NCBI GenBank assembly: GCA_002682825.1
Contig: NOKP01000002.1
Location: 5,748,309-5,812,308 of the forward strand
DNA length: 64,000 nucleotides
Origin: Neonectria sp. B-13
Lineage: Eukaryota > Ascomycota > Sordariomycetes > Hypocreales > Nectriaceae
Reading direction: 5' to 3'
Below the pieces are notes generated by a model, which was given only the letters and a program-made list of their open reading frames with translations, was not told the DNA's origin and did no database searches. The translations under genes were made by a program, and so were the position numbers. Positions 45,931-56,707 of the stretch are shown piece after piece (positions within the stretch are counted from its first letter, which is position 1; every line of letters starts with the position of its first letter).

Positions 45931-47489
45931 GTTTAATGTGTGCGAGACAGATGGAGCTTTTAGTTGGAAATCCAACCTAGCTGAATGTCCAGTGTAGCTA
46001 GAACTATGCGCATCTAAAGGAATATGTGAAGACATGATGGAATTTCAAGCTGTACCTGCTTATTGGGGCCACCTTGTTGACGTGCATGCTGATATGAGAA
46101 GTCAAGTCTTAGTGTTAGATTGAAAACAACCCTTTGGGTCTACAAGTAGTATCGTTTGTATTCCGAATGTTGCAACATTTTGTCAGCTTCAAGACAGAAA
46201 CAATAGGATGACGCTAGCCACGATGAACAGAGAAGGGTCACATAAATAGGCACCAGTGAGCAGAGCGATGATTGATAGCGTGAAGCAGCCCAGGTATTTG
46301 TGCAAGCAACGGACAATATGGTTGGATCTTAGGCAAAATAAAGACAATACATCCTATACTGCTTCAGAGCTTCATGGATTTAATCCGAATTCCTTGATCT
46401 TAGCTGATGACCTCGCAAACCACCATTTTGTCACACAACTTTCCGGCACATGCCTCATTCGTCACCATTCCTTGTGAAATGCAAAAAGGGGTGAAAATCC
46501 AGCCCTCTTAGGCCATGGTGTTTTACTTTGACACTGGTCATGACCGGAATCACAGGTTACTCGTAGCTTTAGTGATATCTCGAAGCCAATACTTCGTCTA
46601 CGCTTGCCCAGTATTGTTGAACGTCTCTTAGCGCCAGATGCAAGAGTAGACGCAAGATGAGGTCTGTGGGCTTGAGGATGGTGCTTTCAACATCACACTT
46701 AATTTTGATATTGTCTAGCTCGTAACCAGCCGTACCCATTGAATCCTCGTTCGTTGGTTAGGACATTAGCTTGGTGCAGCTAGTGGGAATCGTGGTCCTA
46801 GCTACTCATATGGCAGGTTTTCTTCCTTACGATTCGTGATTTGATAAAACAAACTCGGCTAGCTCTTCTATAGCAATAGCTAGGACAATTATTTCTTCTT
46901 ACAAATCGTCATGTGCGCAGTCAAGGTGGCAGTCTTGATCTGAACTAAGCAATTAGTCGGGGAAGGTGAAAGGAACTAATGAATCTCCGGCAACGACTCG
47001 GACTAGTCTTTCTGAACATGTGATATCACATCATTCAAATTGTGGTCAACCTTTTACCCGCATTCGGGCCACCGCGCGTCTTGGTTGTACAGACCAATAA
47101 ATTGAGGCGGACCCATTGTAGTCAATCGGGAATTACTGAACCCATTTTAACCGCTTGGAGGGATGCAGTTGGTAGTTTTGATGTGTCAAGATACTACTTC
47201 ATGGGCGGAGTTAGTATTCTGTTGGCTGACGACGAATATCCTTGGTGCTTGGCATAAGTGTGCTATGTCGTTCTAGGAAATTGGATTGACCACACCCACT
47301 TCTTGACTGGAGTTCTTCAATGGAACCATCAAGACCAACCAAGTAACGCCGGAAACTTGGCGTTGTCTTGCAGATATAAATTCCACTCGTTATATCCACG
47401 TCGGAAATAGAGGGAGCGGTGCGAACTCGTAACATCCCCTCATTCCTCATCCCCGCCATTACATCAAACTCAATCTCATTTTTGACAAA
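45931..47489. other. Long intergenic stretch
   Basis: About 1.55 kb with no credible gene and no repeat or transposon signature that I can see. Short ORFs at 46256-46477 and 47042-47257 lack domains. The right end is the RidA promoter. Confidence 0.5.
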
Positions 47490-47885
47490 ATGTCGGTCCA
47501 ATTCTTCAACTATCCCGGCACTGAAACCAACGCCTCCGACTATCACTACTCCCAAGCCGTTAAAATCGGCAACGTCGTCAAGACGTCGGGCCAAGGCGGT
47601 TGGGACGAGCAAGGCAAAATCACACCAGCTTTAGACAAGCAAATTGAAACAGCTTTCGACAATGTGCTCAAGGCTCTGAAAGCAACAGATCCTACGCTAT
47701 CCTTCGATAGCATTTACGCCATTCGCTCGTACCATTTGGATATGGAATCGAGCTTCGATGTCATGACATCAATCTTCAAACGGATATTCCCTAACCACCG
47801 ACCTATCTGGACGTGCATCCAAATAGGGAAGCTAGGGCTGGAAGGGATGCAGGTGGAGATTGAGGTCGAAGCCATTATTGGATGA
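47490..47885 (+). CDS. RidA/YjgF/YER057c/UK114-family protein
   Basis: A single exon of 131 residues, exactly family length. Y-YSQAVKIGNVVKTSGQGG, Q-ETAFDNVLKALKA, S-R-YHLDM and the C-terminal VEIEVEAI are Rid-fold signatures. Rid proteins form trimers whose active site binds 2-imino or 2-enamino acids. In canonical RidA an Arg (Arg105 of the E. coli protein) sits in a P-A-R-S-C-like segment. Here the aligned segment is P-I-W-T-C, so the Arg position is Trp107. It is therefore probably a non-canonical Rid subfamily member with another ligand. It sits between mARC and cytochrome b5 on the same strand. Confidence 0.92.
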   Translation: MSVQFFNYPGTETNASDYHYSQAVKIGNVVKTSGQGGWDEQGKITPALDKQIETAFDNVLKALKATDPTLSFDSIYAIRSYHLDMESSFDVMTSIFKRIFPNHRPIWTCIQIGKLGLEGMQVEIEVEAIIG

Positions 47886-48408
47886 GAGAAGCAAGGGAAA
47901 TGGCCAGAGACGGGGGATATGGATTGTGGACTCAACCCGACTTTGACGATTAGCAACGGCCTGTGGAATCACACCGATTATGCATCGTACACTCCACTAG
48001 TATTTACCCCAGCTTTACAATGATAACCACTTATTTACCGATAAATATGTTGCTTGAAATCTAACGAAAACGAGTAAGATGCATCTGCAGGTGTTGATTA
48101 GTGCGGGCGGATACAATCTATACTCGCTGCGTCAAGGGGAATCAGGGACCGGCCTCGTGGGACCATTGTGGGGACAATGCGGCCCTTGCGGCGATTATGG
48201 GGGGTCCAGGACCTTACAGCTGTTGTCTAGATGGTCGGTTTAGTTTCCAATCAAGGCAGACTTATTTGAGCTAGCCAACACCAACGGAAGCACATCCAGT
48301 TCACATGAAACAATCGCCTGGTTGGCAATATATAGCGAGGTAGAGGAAAAGGTTGTTCTAACTCTTCACCATTGCTCACTTGCAAACTTTCTGACCCGGA
48401 ATATCATC
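47886..48408 (+). promoter_or_regulatory. Intergenic, promoter of the cytochrome b5 gene
   Basis: Contains GCGGATA at 48107-48113, shared with the mARC/b5 reductase promoter. ATATATAG near 48330 may be a TATA-like element about 75 bases upstream of the ATG. Confidence 0.45.
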
Positions 48409-48920
48409 ATGTCAAAGTTACTCACAATCGACGATGTTTCTAAGCAATCCACAGACAAGGGCGGCCTTATCGTCATCGACAAGGTCGTCTACGACATCAC
48501 AGACTACATGTCTAAGCACCCGTAAGCTTATAGGCCTCGTAAAAAAGGAGAGACACTGAAAAAATCTTGATAACACAGTGGCGGCGACGATATTCTCGTA
48601 GAAGTCCTTGGCCAAGACGCAAGCGAGGCGTTCCACGAAGTAGGCCACAGCGCTGAGGCGTTTGAAGCACTGAGGGAGATGAAGGTTGGGGAGTTGGACA
48701 CGACGCCTGCGGTAAGTCATTCCAGAAAGCCAATGCTCCAATTGCGTCGAGGTTTAAGCTGACAAAACTGTGGCAGGTTCTCACAAAGTCTCAATCGCGA
48801 ACGGGGTCTGTTTCAGTGGCCCACCTGCTTTCGGTCGCTGGTGTTGTGGCGCTGTCATTGGGGGCCGTGTTTCTTCGACACCAGGTACAGAGCCCGTTTA
48901 ACCGCGGGTCCAAAGAGTAG
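48409..48920 (+). CDS. Cytochrome b5, tail-anchored
   Basis: Three exons (48409-48521, 48579-48711, 48777-48920) give 129 residues. The haem domain has Y-DITDYMSKHPGG (His37) and F-HEVGHS (His61), the two axial haem ligands. Intron 1 splits the Pro of HPGG. A single C-terminal helix (VSVAHLLSVAGVVALSLGAVFL) with a short charged tail is typical of ER- or mitochondrial outer-membrane-anchored b5. It accepts electrons from cytochrome b5 reductase and would be the donor to the neighbouring mARC-like protein. Lysines in the tail (RGSKE) are few. The target membrane cannot be told. Confidence 0.93.
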
Positions 48921-49332
48921 AATCAGTAAACGACACCAGATTAGACAATAAATTGACTCTTTTATCTGCGGCCTCTTCTCTTACTGCTTTGAGCCTGCTG
49001 GCAGCTGAAGATAGCTGCGTGAGACCGGGGCAAAGTGGAAAACCCCGCACGACAAAGGCGTAGCGCCGTGCTAAGAACAACCCTTGCATCCGCGTTCCGT
49101 CATTTTGCCCATTTTCTTGCCTCATCCGGCAGTTTTTTGCGACGTGGCAGTGCGGAGAAGGCAGAGCTCCATGCGTGACACGGAAGTTCGTCATCAGGGA
49201 TGCGAGAACCAAAGGCCTATCGTGATTCCCGAAGCAGATCCCCGCCTCGATTGTCCCCAGCATATTAAGTAGCTTGCGCCCGCTGCTGATCCATGGGAAC
49301 CTGCATCATCACTCTTCTACACAACGTCAATC
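48921..49332. other. Intergenic, ALDH promoter
   Basis: CGG/CCG triplets occur (for example ATCCGGCAG near 49123 and GTGCGG near 49149) without a clear paired site. No gene. Confidence 0.45.
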
Positions 49333-50886
49333 ATGTCTCTCCAAGTCGACCTCGAGGCCCCCAATGGGCGGAAAATCACCCTGCCCACCGGCTTGTTCAT
49401 CAACAATGAGTTCGTCAAGTCAAGCTCGGGCACCAAGATCACCAGCATCAACCCTAGGTAAGCACATCGGCAAATCTCCACGTGAACTGGCCTGACCTTC
49501 TATCGCAGTGACGAGACTGAGATCACCTCAGTCGAAGCTGCCTCCGCCGAGGATGTCGACACTGCAGTAAAGGCTGCCCGCGCGGCCTTCAACTCCCCCG
49601 AGTGGGCCGAGATTTCCAACACGGACCGAGGTGCGCTCATGTTCAAGCTCGCCGACCTCATCGAGCAGAACAAGGAAACCCTTGCGACTCTGGAGACCTG
49701 GGACAATGGAAAGCCATACAGCGTCGCGTTGGACGAGGACATTGGCGAGGTCCTTATGGCTCTCAGATACTACGCCGGCTGGGCCGACAAGATCCACGGC
49801 CAGACCATTCCCACCACGCCTCAAAAGTTCGCGTACACTCTCAAGCAGCCGCTGGGCGTCTGCGGTCAGATTATTCCCTGGAACTACCCCCTAGCCATGG
49901 CTGCGTGGAAGCTAGGTCCCGCTCTGGCTTGCGGCAACACCGTTGTGATGAAGCCGGCCGAGCAGACCCCCCTCTCGATCCTTTACCTCGCCACGCTCAT
50001 CCCCAAGGCTGGCTTCCCTCCAGGCGTCATCAACATCGTCAACGGCTATGGAAGAGAGGCAGGCGAGGCCCTGGTTTCCCATCCCGATGTCGACAAGATT
50101 GCATTCACGGGCTCTACCGCCACCGGCAGAGCTGTTATGAAATCCGCAAGCATCAACTTGAAGAACATTACGCTAGAGACCGGTGGCAAGTCCCCTCTGC
50201 TCGTTTTCAAGGACGCCGACCTCGACCAGGCCGCGAAATGGGGACACGTGGGAATCATGAGCAACTCAGGCCAAATTTGCACCGCCACCTCCCGCATCTT
50301 GGTCCAGCAGGAGGTCTTCGACGAATACGTCAAGCGATTCCAAGAGGTCGTCGTCGCGCACAAGGTCGGAAACCCCTTTGATGAGGATACTTTCCAAGGT
50401 CCTCAGATCACCAAGACTCAGTATGAGAGGATCCTTAGCTACATTGACGCCGGTAAGAGCGAGGGCGCCAGGTTGGTGACTGGCGGAGTTGCGCACAAGA
50501 ATGTGGGAGCTGGAAAGGGCTTCTACGTCGAGCCGACCGTCTTCTCCGATGTCAAGGAGACCATGAAGATCTTCAAGGAAGAGGTGTTTGGGCCGTTTGT
50601 CTCCATCACTCCCTTCACCACAGAGGCGGATGCCATCCGACTTGCCAACAGCACATCCTACGGCCTCGGCTCGGCCGTCTTCACGAGAGATATCGAGCGC
50701 GCGCACCGTGTTGCAGGGAGACTAGAGGCTGGTATGGTCTGGATCAACAGCTCTAACGACTCGGACGTCAGGGTGCCGTTCGGTGGAGTTAAGCAAAGTG
50801 GCATTGGCAGGGAGTTGGGCGAGGCCGGCCTTGCGGCTTACACTCAGACCAAGGCTGTTCACGTCAACATGGGCCTTATGCTCTGA
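49333..50886 (+). CDS. Aldehyde dehydrogenase (NAD(P)+)
   Basis: Two exons (49333-49457, 49509-50886) give 500 residues. IPWNYPLAMAAWKLGPALACGN and KPAEQTPLS are the cofactor motifs, AFTGSTATGR is the Rossmann loop, LETGGKSP holds the general-base Glu, and SGQICTATSR holds the nucleophilic Cys. The pattern is the cytosolic ALDH1/2-like class (fungal AldA-type). It oxidises aldehydes to acids. The placement beside mARC, RidA and b5 genes suggests it handles an aldehyde released in the same pathway, which is inference. No targeting peptide is visible. Confidence 0.95.
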
Positions 50887-51171
50887 GAATAATATTGGAA
50901 AAGAATAAGAATGTCCAAATATGATTCATTAGTTTCCAAAACGTCGTTTCAAGTGCCAAAACTCCCCAAAGCTTCCTGTCCTATCTACACCGTTTGAATA
51001 TCCACCAGACTGATTCCTTGACAAGATGAGAGAACGCGTGAGGGTGTGATTTTTCAACGACCCCCTTGGCTAACCTTTTAGAGGTTGTCCACCATGGCTA
51101 ATTTTACATGTATTGATTTTGACAAAAGACAATAGCGGTCAACAAGAATGACCATTGTAGGCTCCTGTGAC

Positions 51172-52545
51172 TCATAGGATAATGGCTTGGGGGTTCAGTT
51201 CAGTAAACATTTCAGTCCATGTCATACTACCTATTTCAGTTGTCCATATCGCTTCCAGAGCTGAGCTCACAGAGTGGATGGATGCAAAACGAATCTCATC
51301 GTGAATGATAGCCACCATATTGCGAACGCCCTTCTGCTGTTTGGGGGTTTGGGCGTGCGCACCTGCAATGCAAAGCGGTAAGACAATGCAGTTGATGACT
51401 TTCGATGGCCGTTTGATGCCAAATATGCAATCCAGACAAGATTGGGTGTGTTGCTGGACGAGAGGATGATGGACGGCGAGGCCGCATATGGCCCTGTATA
51501 GATAGATAAGCGCGGCGTGTTGAAAGGTTCGTATCAAGGCGTATGCGTGCGTCGCTTCTAAGTCTTTTTCAGCGACATCTTCGAGGTCGGCCGCGGGGCT
51601 GTCGAGATCTTCCACAGCGAGAGGCGCATATATGGGTTGTAGCGCGGCCTCGAAGTCACGGATTCGGGAGATGGAAAACTCTTCGCGCATGGTGTTTGTC
51701 GCATCGAGGTAGAAGGCCATGTTGGAGATTTCCCGGAACACAGCAGATAAAGAGTGCCGTCCTAGGGAGTCTTGCCCCCACCAGACCGGCCCTTTATCAA
51801 TGGCTTCCCAGACAGTCGAGGGGAAAGATGGCGGCCGCCCTTTCAGCATGGATGTTCCGAGGTCGGCAGATAGGAATTCGGAGAGGAGCAGGTGGAGGGG
51901 ATCTGGGCCGGTGTCCAAGGCCGCCGTGATGCCTCCGAGGCGGTCGACAATGGCCAGCACTCCGTCTCTATGGCTGGTTGTGGAGGCTGACGGTTCAACG
52001 CACTCCAGGAAGCCATCGTGGAAGTAGAGGAGAAGCACGGCGAAGAGGAGGGTCTGAAGCGGCCCGTCGCCCTTTGCACAAAAGCCATCAACCTCGACCC
52101 GCAGGGCAGCGAGGCACTCAAGACGCTTGACATTCAAGATGCTGCGACTATTACGGCCGTCCTGGAGCAGACGATGAGCGTCAGCCAGCACGCATGTCGC
52201 AAGGAGCACCACGCGATGCTCCAGCGCAACCAGAATCGGAGGCGTGCATGGCTCAGCAGCGGTCGTCAGCAGCGGCCAGAAGCGTCCATGGAAGTAATCC
52301 AGCGCGCGCTTTTCGTAGACGGCAAGCGAAGACGAAAGCTGCTCATCCCGGCTGATGACTCTGTAGATGGCCGGCACCGTCACCGCGGGTCGCGTGCTCC
52401 ATCGAATGAGGCGGGTGTTGTAGTCGCAAGCGGCGCCGACGAGACCGCATCGCATGCAGACGGGTTTGGCGAGGTCGCACTTGATGCGGCGTTTCTTGCA
52501 GGGCCAGCAGGAGCCCTCGACGACTCTTACTCTGGTCTTTCCCAT
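51172..52545 (-). CDS. Zn2Cys6 transcription factor, candidate cluster regulator
   Basis: An unspliced ORF. The ATG at 52545 directly precedes the zinc cluster (MGKTRVRVVEGSCWPC) and is preferred over the in-frame ATG at 52680, giving 457 residues. CWPCKKRRIKCDLAKPVCMRCGL-GAAC is a complete Gal4-type cluster at residues 13-40. The rest is helical and matches the fungal TF_2 type regulatory region (LVALEHRVVLLATCVLAD, HR-GVLAIVDRLGG, HAYALIRTFQHAALIYLYRAI). It lies convergent to the ALDH gene and upstream of an MFS gene on the same strand, so it is the likely regulator of the mARC-containing cluster. Confidence 0.9.
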   Translation of the reverse strand: MGKTRVRVVEGSCWPCKKRRIKCDLAKPVCMRCGLVGAACDYNTRLIRWSTRPAVTVPAIYRVISRDEQLSSSLAVYEKRALDYFHGRFWPLLTTAAEPCTPPILVALEHRVVLLATCVLADAHRLLQDGRNSRSILNVKRLECLAALRVEVDGFCAKGDGPLQTLLFAVLLLYFHDGFLECVEPSASTTSHRDGVLAIVDRLGGITAALDTGPDPLHLLLSEFLSADLGTSMLKGRPPSFPSTVWEAIDKGPVWWGQDSLGRHSLSAVFREISNMAFYLDATNTMREEFSISRIRDFEAALQPIYAPLAVEDLDSPAADLEDVAEKDLEATHAYALIRTFQHAALIYLYRAICGLAVHHPLVQQHTQSCLDCIFGIKRPSKVINCIVLPLCIAGAHAQTPKQQKGVRNMVAIIHDEIRFASIHSVSSALEAIWTTEIGSMTWTEMFTELNPQAIIL

Positions 52546-53562
52546 AGTGAGCTTCCGTCGCGGGCGACGTCGGTGCTCGAGGACAGGGTTGTATACGAGT
52601 GGTTGGTGTTGATGGAGGGAAGTGGAGTAGAAGGGGTAGATAACGTGAACATGGGGTTGTGAGCCTGTTATCACGACCAAGGATTAGTCGACTGCAAGTA
52701 GATAGTAGTCTAAATGAGAAAGGTAAGCTCTGGTTTGGTCTAGATCCTCACTGCCAAATAAAACCGCTTGACCGTTGGTCATTGACCATGGAGTCCGGTC
52801 ATGACCACGCGGCTGCGGGCGTATGCCGTGAGGCGGGGTTGCATTGCTAACAGTTAATGCCTGTCTTTTGACGAACTTCTCCCTTGTTCTCCACGTCGTG
52901 CAGAGCAATCCGGTGCAAGGTATGACGTACTCAGGGCTATAGATTGGTTGAGCTGGACTGTCGAGGCCCGACGATGCGTTCAAGGTGTGAATGCGGGGAT
53001 AGTGGCACCTCCGCAGCGCCCGCGTTTTGCATCTTATCAAGGGTCCCACTTATGTTGGGCAATCAACTTTCCGTCTTAGGACTAACTCCCTTTTGTAGTG
53101 TCAGCGTCGCGGTAGTTCCGGCCGATGCACGAGCGTTTTGGTGACAACGGGCGCTGTCTGGACGCCGCCAAGGAGCTACCATCACCATTCACAGCGAACA
53201 TCCGACTATTGCTGCGGGTGACTCGAGTCAAGTATCTGTAATTAACCGGTGTGAAATATAGGGACATGTCAAGATCTAGTGTCGGAAACCAGGCTACCTA
53301 GTACGGGCACTACCCAGCACAAGAGGTGATCACAGAACCCGTTGAGTTACAGCTACAACATTGCATGATACTTGCGCGGTCCATAAAACTACATATCATG
53401 ATGAAGCAAAAAGGTTGAACAGCCGGGACGCTGTAAATTCTGCAATGTTATCGTTCCTAAACTACTGATGTCTCACCTTCCACTTCCAGGAAGACCGACC
53501 CCGGTAGCCAAGACCCATTCCTAGCAAGTTCGCCAATCGATTTGAAGTGAATTGAATATAAC
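52546..53562. other. Intergenic between the TF and the MFS gene
   Basis: TF promoter and MFS 3' flank. No gene recognised in 1 kb. Confidence 0.5.
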
Positions 53563-55271
53563 TCAGTGTGCAGCCGCGTCATACACCTCGACAAGCTTCC
53601 AGTATGAAGCTGCCGATGACCGTCGAAGAGACTTGCCGAAGATAATCATGAAAATGCAAATGCACCAGAAGACCAACCCCAGAACCGCCATCAAAATAAA
53701 GGCATTTCGGAGACCGAGGTTCTCAATCATAGGCACAACGGCGTAACTGAAGGCAAAGCCTGACGAAGGTTAGCTAGGGAAATTACACTCGACCAAGTGA
53801 ACTTACCCATAAGGTTGCGAATCAAGATGGCGGAAACCAGGCCTTCTCCGGCCACCTCCTTGTAGCTGTCGAGGATGTAGGTGAAAGCAAGACTGGAACC
53901 AATTGGCAGCGTGACAGAGATAAGCCCAAGCCCAAAGACAATCCCCACCCAGTGGATGTTGTATGAAGCTCCCACGCCGTAGAGGAGACAACCAGCAGGA
54001 TGGGCCACAATGGCAACGACACACATCCAGAGACGCTGCTCAGGCTCATAAACTCCACCGTTGCGTCGCGCGAGCTTAATAGTCATAATATCTGACAGCC
54101 AACCCGAAATGACACAGCCGATAGTGACACCGATGACAGAGGCGAGGTAGGTAAGACCAATTGCGTTGGCGCTGAAGTTATAGGGCTCATTGCTGAGAAT
54201 CAGAGCCAGAGAACCACCAACGACGTTGTACCAGGAAAGAACGCCGCCGACCAGAATACCAGCGAAGATCATTCCGGGATACCTCAGCAGCTGGAAGGGA
54301 AGGAAGAAGAATTTGAAAGTGTTAGGCTGTCTCGGATCACGAAGACCCCACATCTTGAGCTTCTCGGTGCGCGTCTTTGTTCGTTCCGATGCAGGATCCC
54401 CGGAGTGGTTTTCGATCGATCTTGTGATTGAGGCTTGGTCAGGGGAAGACGAGCTGTATTTGGTGTCGTCCGGGTTCGACCCGGTGTGGATCTTCTTCTC
54501 CAACGCGCCCATGTCGCCAGCGGGAGTCGACTCTTGAATTCCCGCGATGGGCTGGGTGCTGGGTCGGTAGAACATGGTCTCCTCGAAGAAAAAGAAGGTC
54601 AAGATGGTTGTGAAGGCTCCGATGAAGGTCATGATGTACTGGATCCAGCGCCAACCCAGAGCATCGGCAACGAATCCCGAGGCCACTGGAGCAAGGAAAG
54701 CGGAACCCCAGAGCGTCCAGCAGTAAAGACCCATGTAGAACCCTCGATCGTGGGTGAAGAAGACGTCGCCGATGACCACCTCGATCAAGGTCTCCATGGG
54801 AGACGAAACGACGCCCAAAAGGATTCGGTTGGCGTAGAACTCGCCTTTAGTCTTGACGTAGGCTGACCAGAGAGTGACAAGAGAAGTCAGAATGATTGAT
54901 ACGACCAATGTCGGACGCCGCCCATAGTTCAATGCCGCACACTGCGTGATCAGCGTGCCCCAACCGAGGAACAAATACATCAGGCCGTTGCCGGTGCTCA
55001 GGTCGGCCACCGAGATGCCTGTGTCGGCCTCGATCAGAACATAGGCCGGAGACAGGCCAGATATTATGGCAGCGGCAAAGAAGCACCAGGACATGACGCA
55101 GAAGACGTTTTGCATCTTGCGCGGTTGAGTCCATCGTAGAGGGTCGTCTGGGTGGTCGCTTGGCTGTGGAACAAGAACAATGTCGTGGTGGTTTTTTCCA
55201 TGCTTGACATTGAGAACGCCTTCAGCGTCGACCAGCTGGACCGTCCCAGGGATGGGAACGTTGAGCGTCAT
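53563..55271 (-). CDS. MFS transporter (DHA1/HOL1-like)
   Basis: Two exons (55271-53807, 53759-53563) give 553 residues. DDPLRWTQPRK precedes TM1. NYGRRPTLV is the loop 2-3 motif, and YANRILLGVVSSPMETLIEVVIGDVFF-HDRG the TM4-TM5 motif. A long cytosolic loop in the middle is rich in Ser/Asp. About twelve helices can be placed. It belongs to the fungal HOL1-like drug/H+ antiporter relatives, which move diverse small organics or cations. The substrate is unknown. Position suggests uptake or export of the compound handled by the mARC cluster. GCGGATA lies in its promoter. Confidence 0.9.
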
Positions 55272-56707
55272 TCTGAGAGAGGGGTTGTTTGTTGAACTGA
55301 TGTCAGTCTTGTGTTTGAAGAGAACGAAGCTGCCAGAAGGAGTATGTGAAGAAGTGCTGATCCTGACAAGAAGTGCCGAACTTGTTGAGTATTAAATGAT
55401 TGAAGCTGTAAGTAGCCAGTCCCAGTCTCCCGGTTCCTGCTCTAGACGCTTGCAATGGATGCGGCTCGAACCAGGGCGCACGCTACGCCGCCTCGTGACA
55501 AGGTTTCGTGGTTAAACTTGATGCGGTAAGCGGATAGGCAAGGTTGGGTCTTGCTGCGTGGTCTAGCTCGCACTCAACTCCTGGACTTGTCCCCCCAAGA
55601 CTGTGGGGTAGTTAATAGTGCCTTTGCTTCACCACAGAAGATGATAAGGAGAATGTGATACCCCCCCTGCTCGAGGACGGCGGGCTGAGCATGCCACTAC
55701 GAGCGTCGAGGAGAAGACCCTCAGGAGGATTGTGGAGTAAACAGGGATTCATCCTCCTCTATTAGGCGGCTTCCTTCGGGGCCGTCTAGCTTGCATCTGC
55801 GCCCTTGGGACCATCAGACCTGACTCGGTACCGAAAGGGATAATCTTGAACGCTATGTCCTTTTAGGCATGAAAATAGTCAACTCAACACTGCTCATTAG
55901 CGCCCTCGCCCTCCTGTACGCTTTGTTGTAGTACCTATCAACAACGATGATCTCACAATACTACCTGCTTCTTCTTGGTCTGCTGACGAGGCTTGAGATA
56001 CTTAATAATAATAAATAGCAAGGACGCATGACACACACCTGCACGCACATGCTCCTTATCAAACTTCAGAAAACGACAAGTGCGACAAGAAGCAGGGGGT
56101 CTTCTTTGTGCATTGCTTCCGGTATAGCAATCAGACCTGCCCCTCTTTGTTGCTGAGCAAGACCAGCACCAGTAAAACATCTAGGCTCTCAAGAAGTGTT
56201 GTCAGATACGGCTCGGTAACCCTCGAACGCTCAACAGCGATCAATTGAAGTTCAACAGGTGAGCCTCAGTCATGAAATCAGCCCTCACATTACCACTAAC
56301 AGAACGGGCGAGTATATACAAACTTCTATTTGCACTTGGCAATGCGTCCATGATAAGACTCCATCTGGCTATTTCTATTCTTCTGCTCAGTGTGCACCAA
56401 AAACACAGCGTTGATGTCACAAATAGCCCTTCTCGAAACGTTTTAGTCAAGGGGTTTCCCAATGACGCAAGCTGGGCTAAAGAGCCTGTACCAGCAGACA
56501 GCGACCCGGAGCTTGCGAAGCTTCTGGACGTCTACAGTGCACCAGAACCTTGGGATCACTTATGATCTCCTAGATGCCACAGGGGATAATGAGTTAGTAT
56601 ATCTGTGGTGGATCTAGGATTGTATTTATTTAAATTTCAGAACGACAACTATCGCTAATGCTTTGACCGGAACCATCTCGTCGCCACAAAGTGAAGGCCC
56701 CATAATG
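55272..56707. other. Intergenic
   Basis: MFS promoter at its left end. The only possible gene is a small ORF at 56350-56565, listed separately. Otherwise nothing recognised. Confidence 0.5.
56350..56565 (+). CDS. Possible small secreted protein (weak)
   Basis: A 71-residue ORF beginning MIRLHLAISILLLSVH, which could be a signal peptide, followed by a hydrophilic region (PADSDPELAKLLDVY). It has no cysteine pattern, homologue or splice evidence known to me. An in-frame upstream ATG exists at 56272. It may be accidental. Confidence 0.25.
   Translation: MIRLHLAISILLLSVHQKHSVDVTNSPSRNVLVKGFPNDASWAKEPVPADSDPELAKLLDVYSAPEPWDHL

Noticed and set aside
49602..50381. 259-codon ORF overlapping the ALDH gene
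   Set aside because: It is an out-of-frame shadow of a GC-rich coding sequence; the ALDH frame holds all catalytic motifs.
52018..52662. 214-codon plus-strand ORF opposite the Zn2Cys6 gene
   Set aside because: Antisense shadow; the minus frame has the full zinc cluster.
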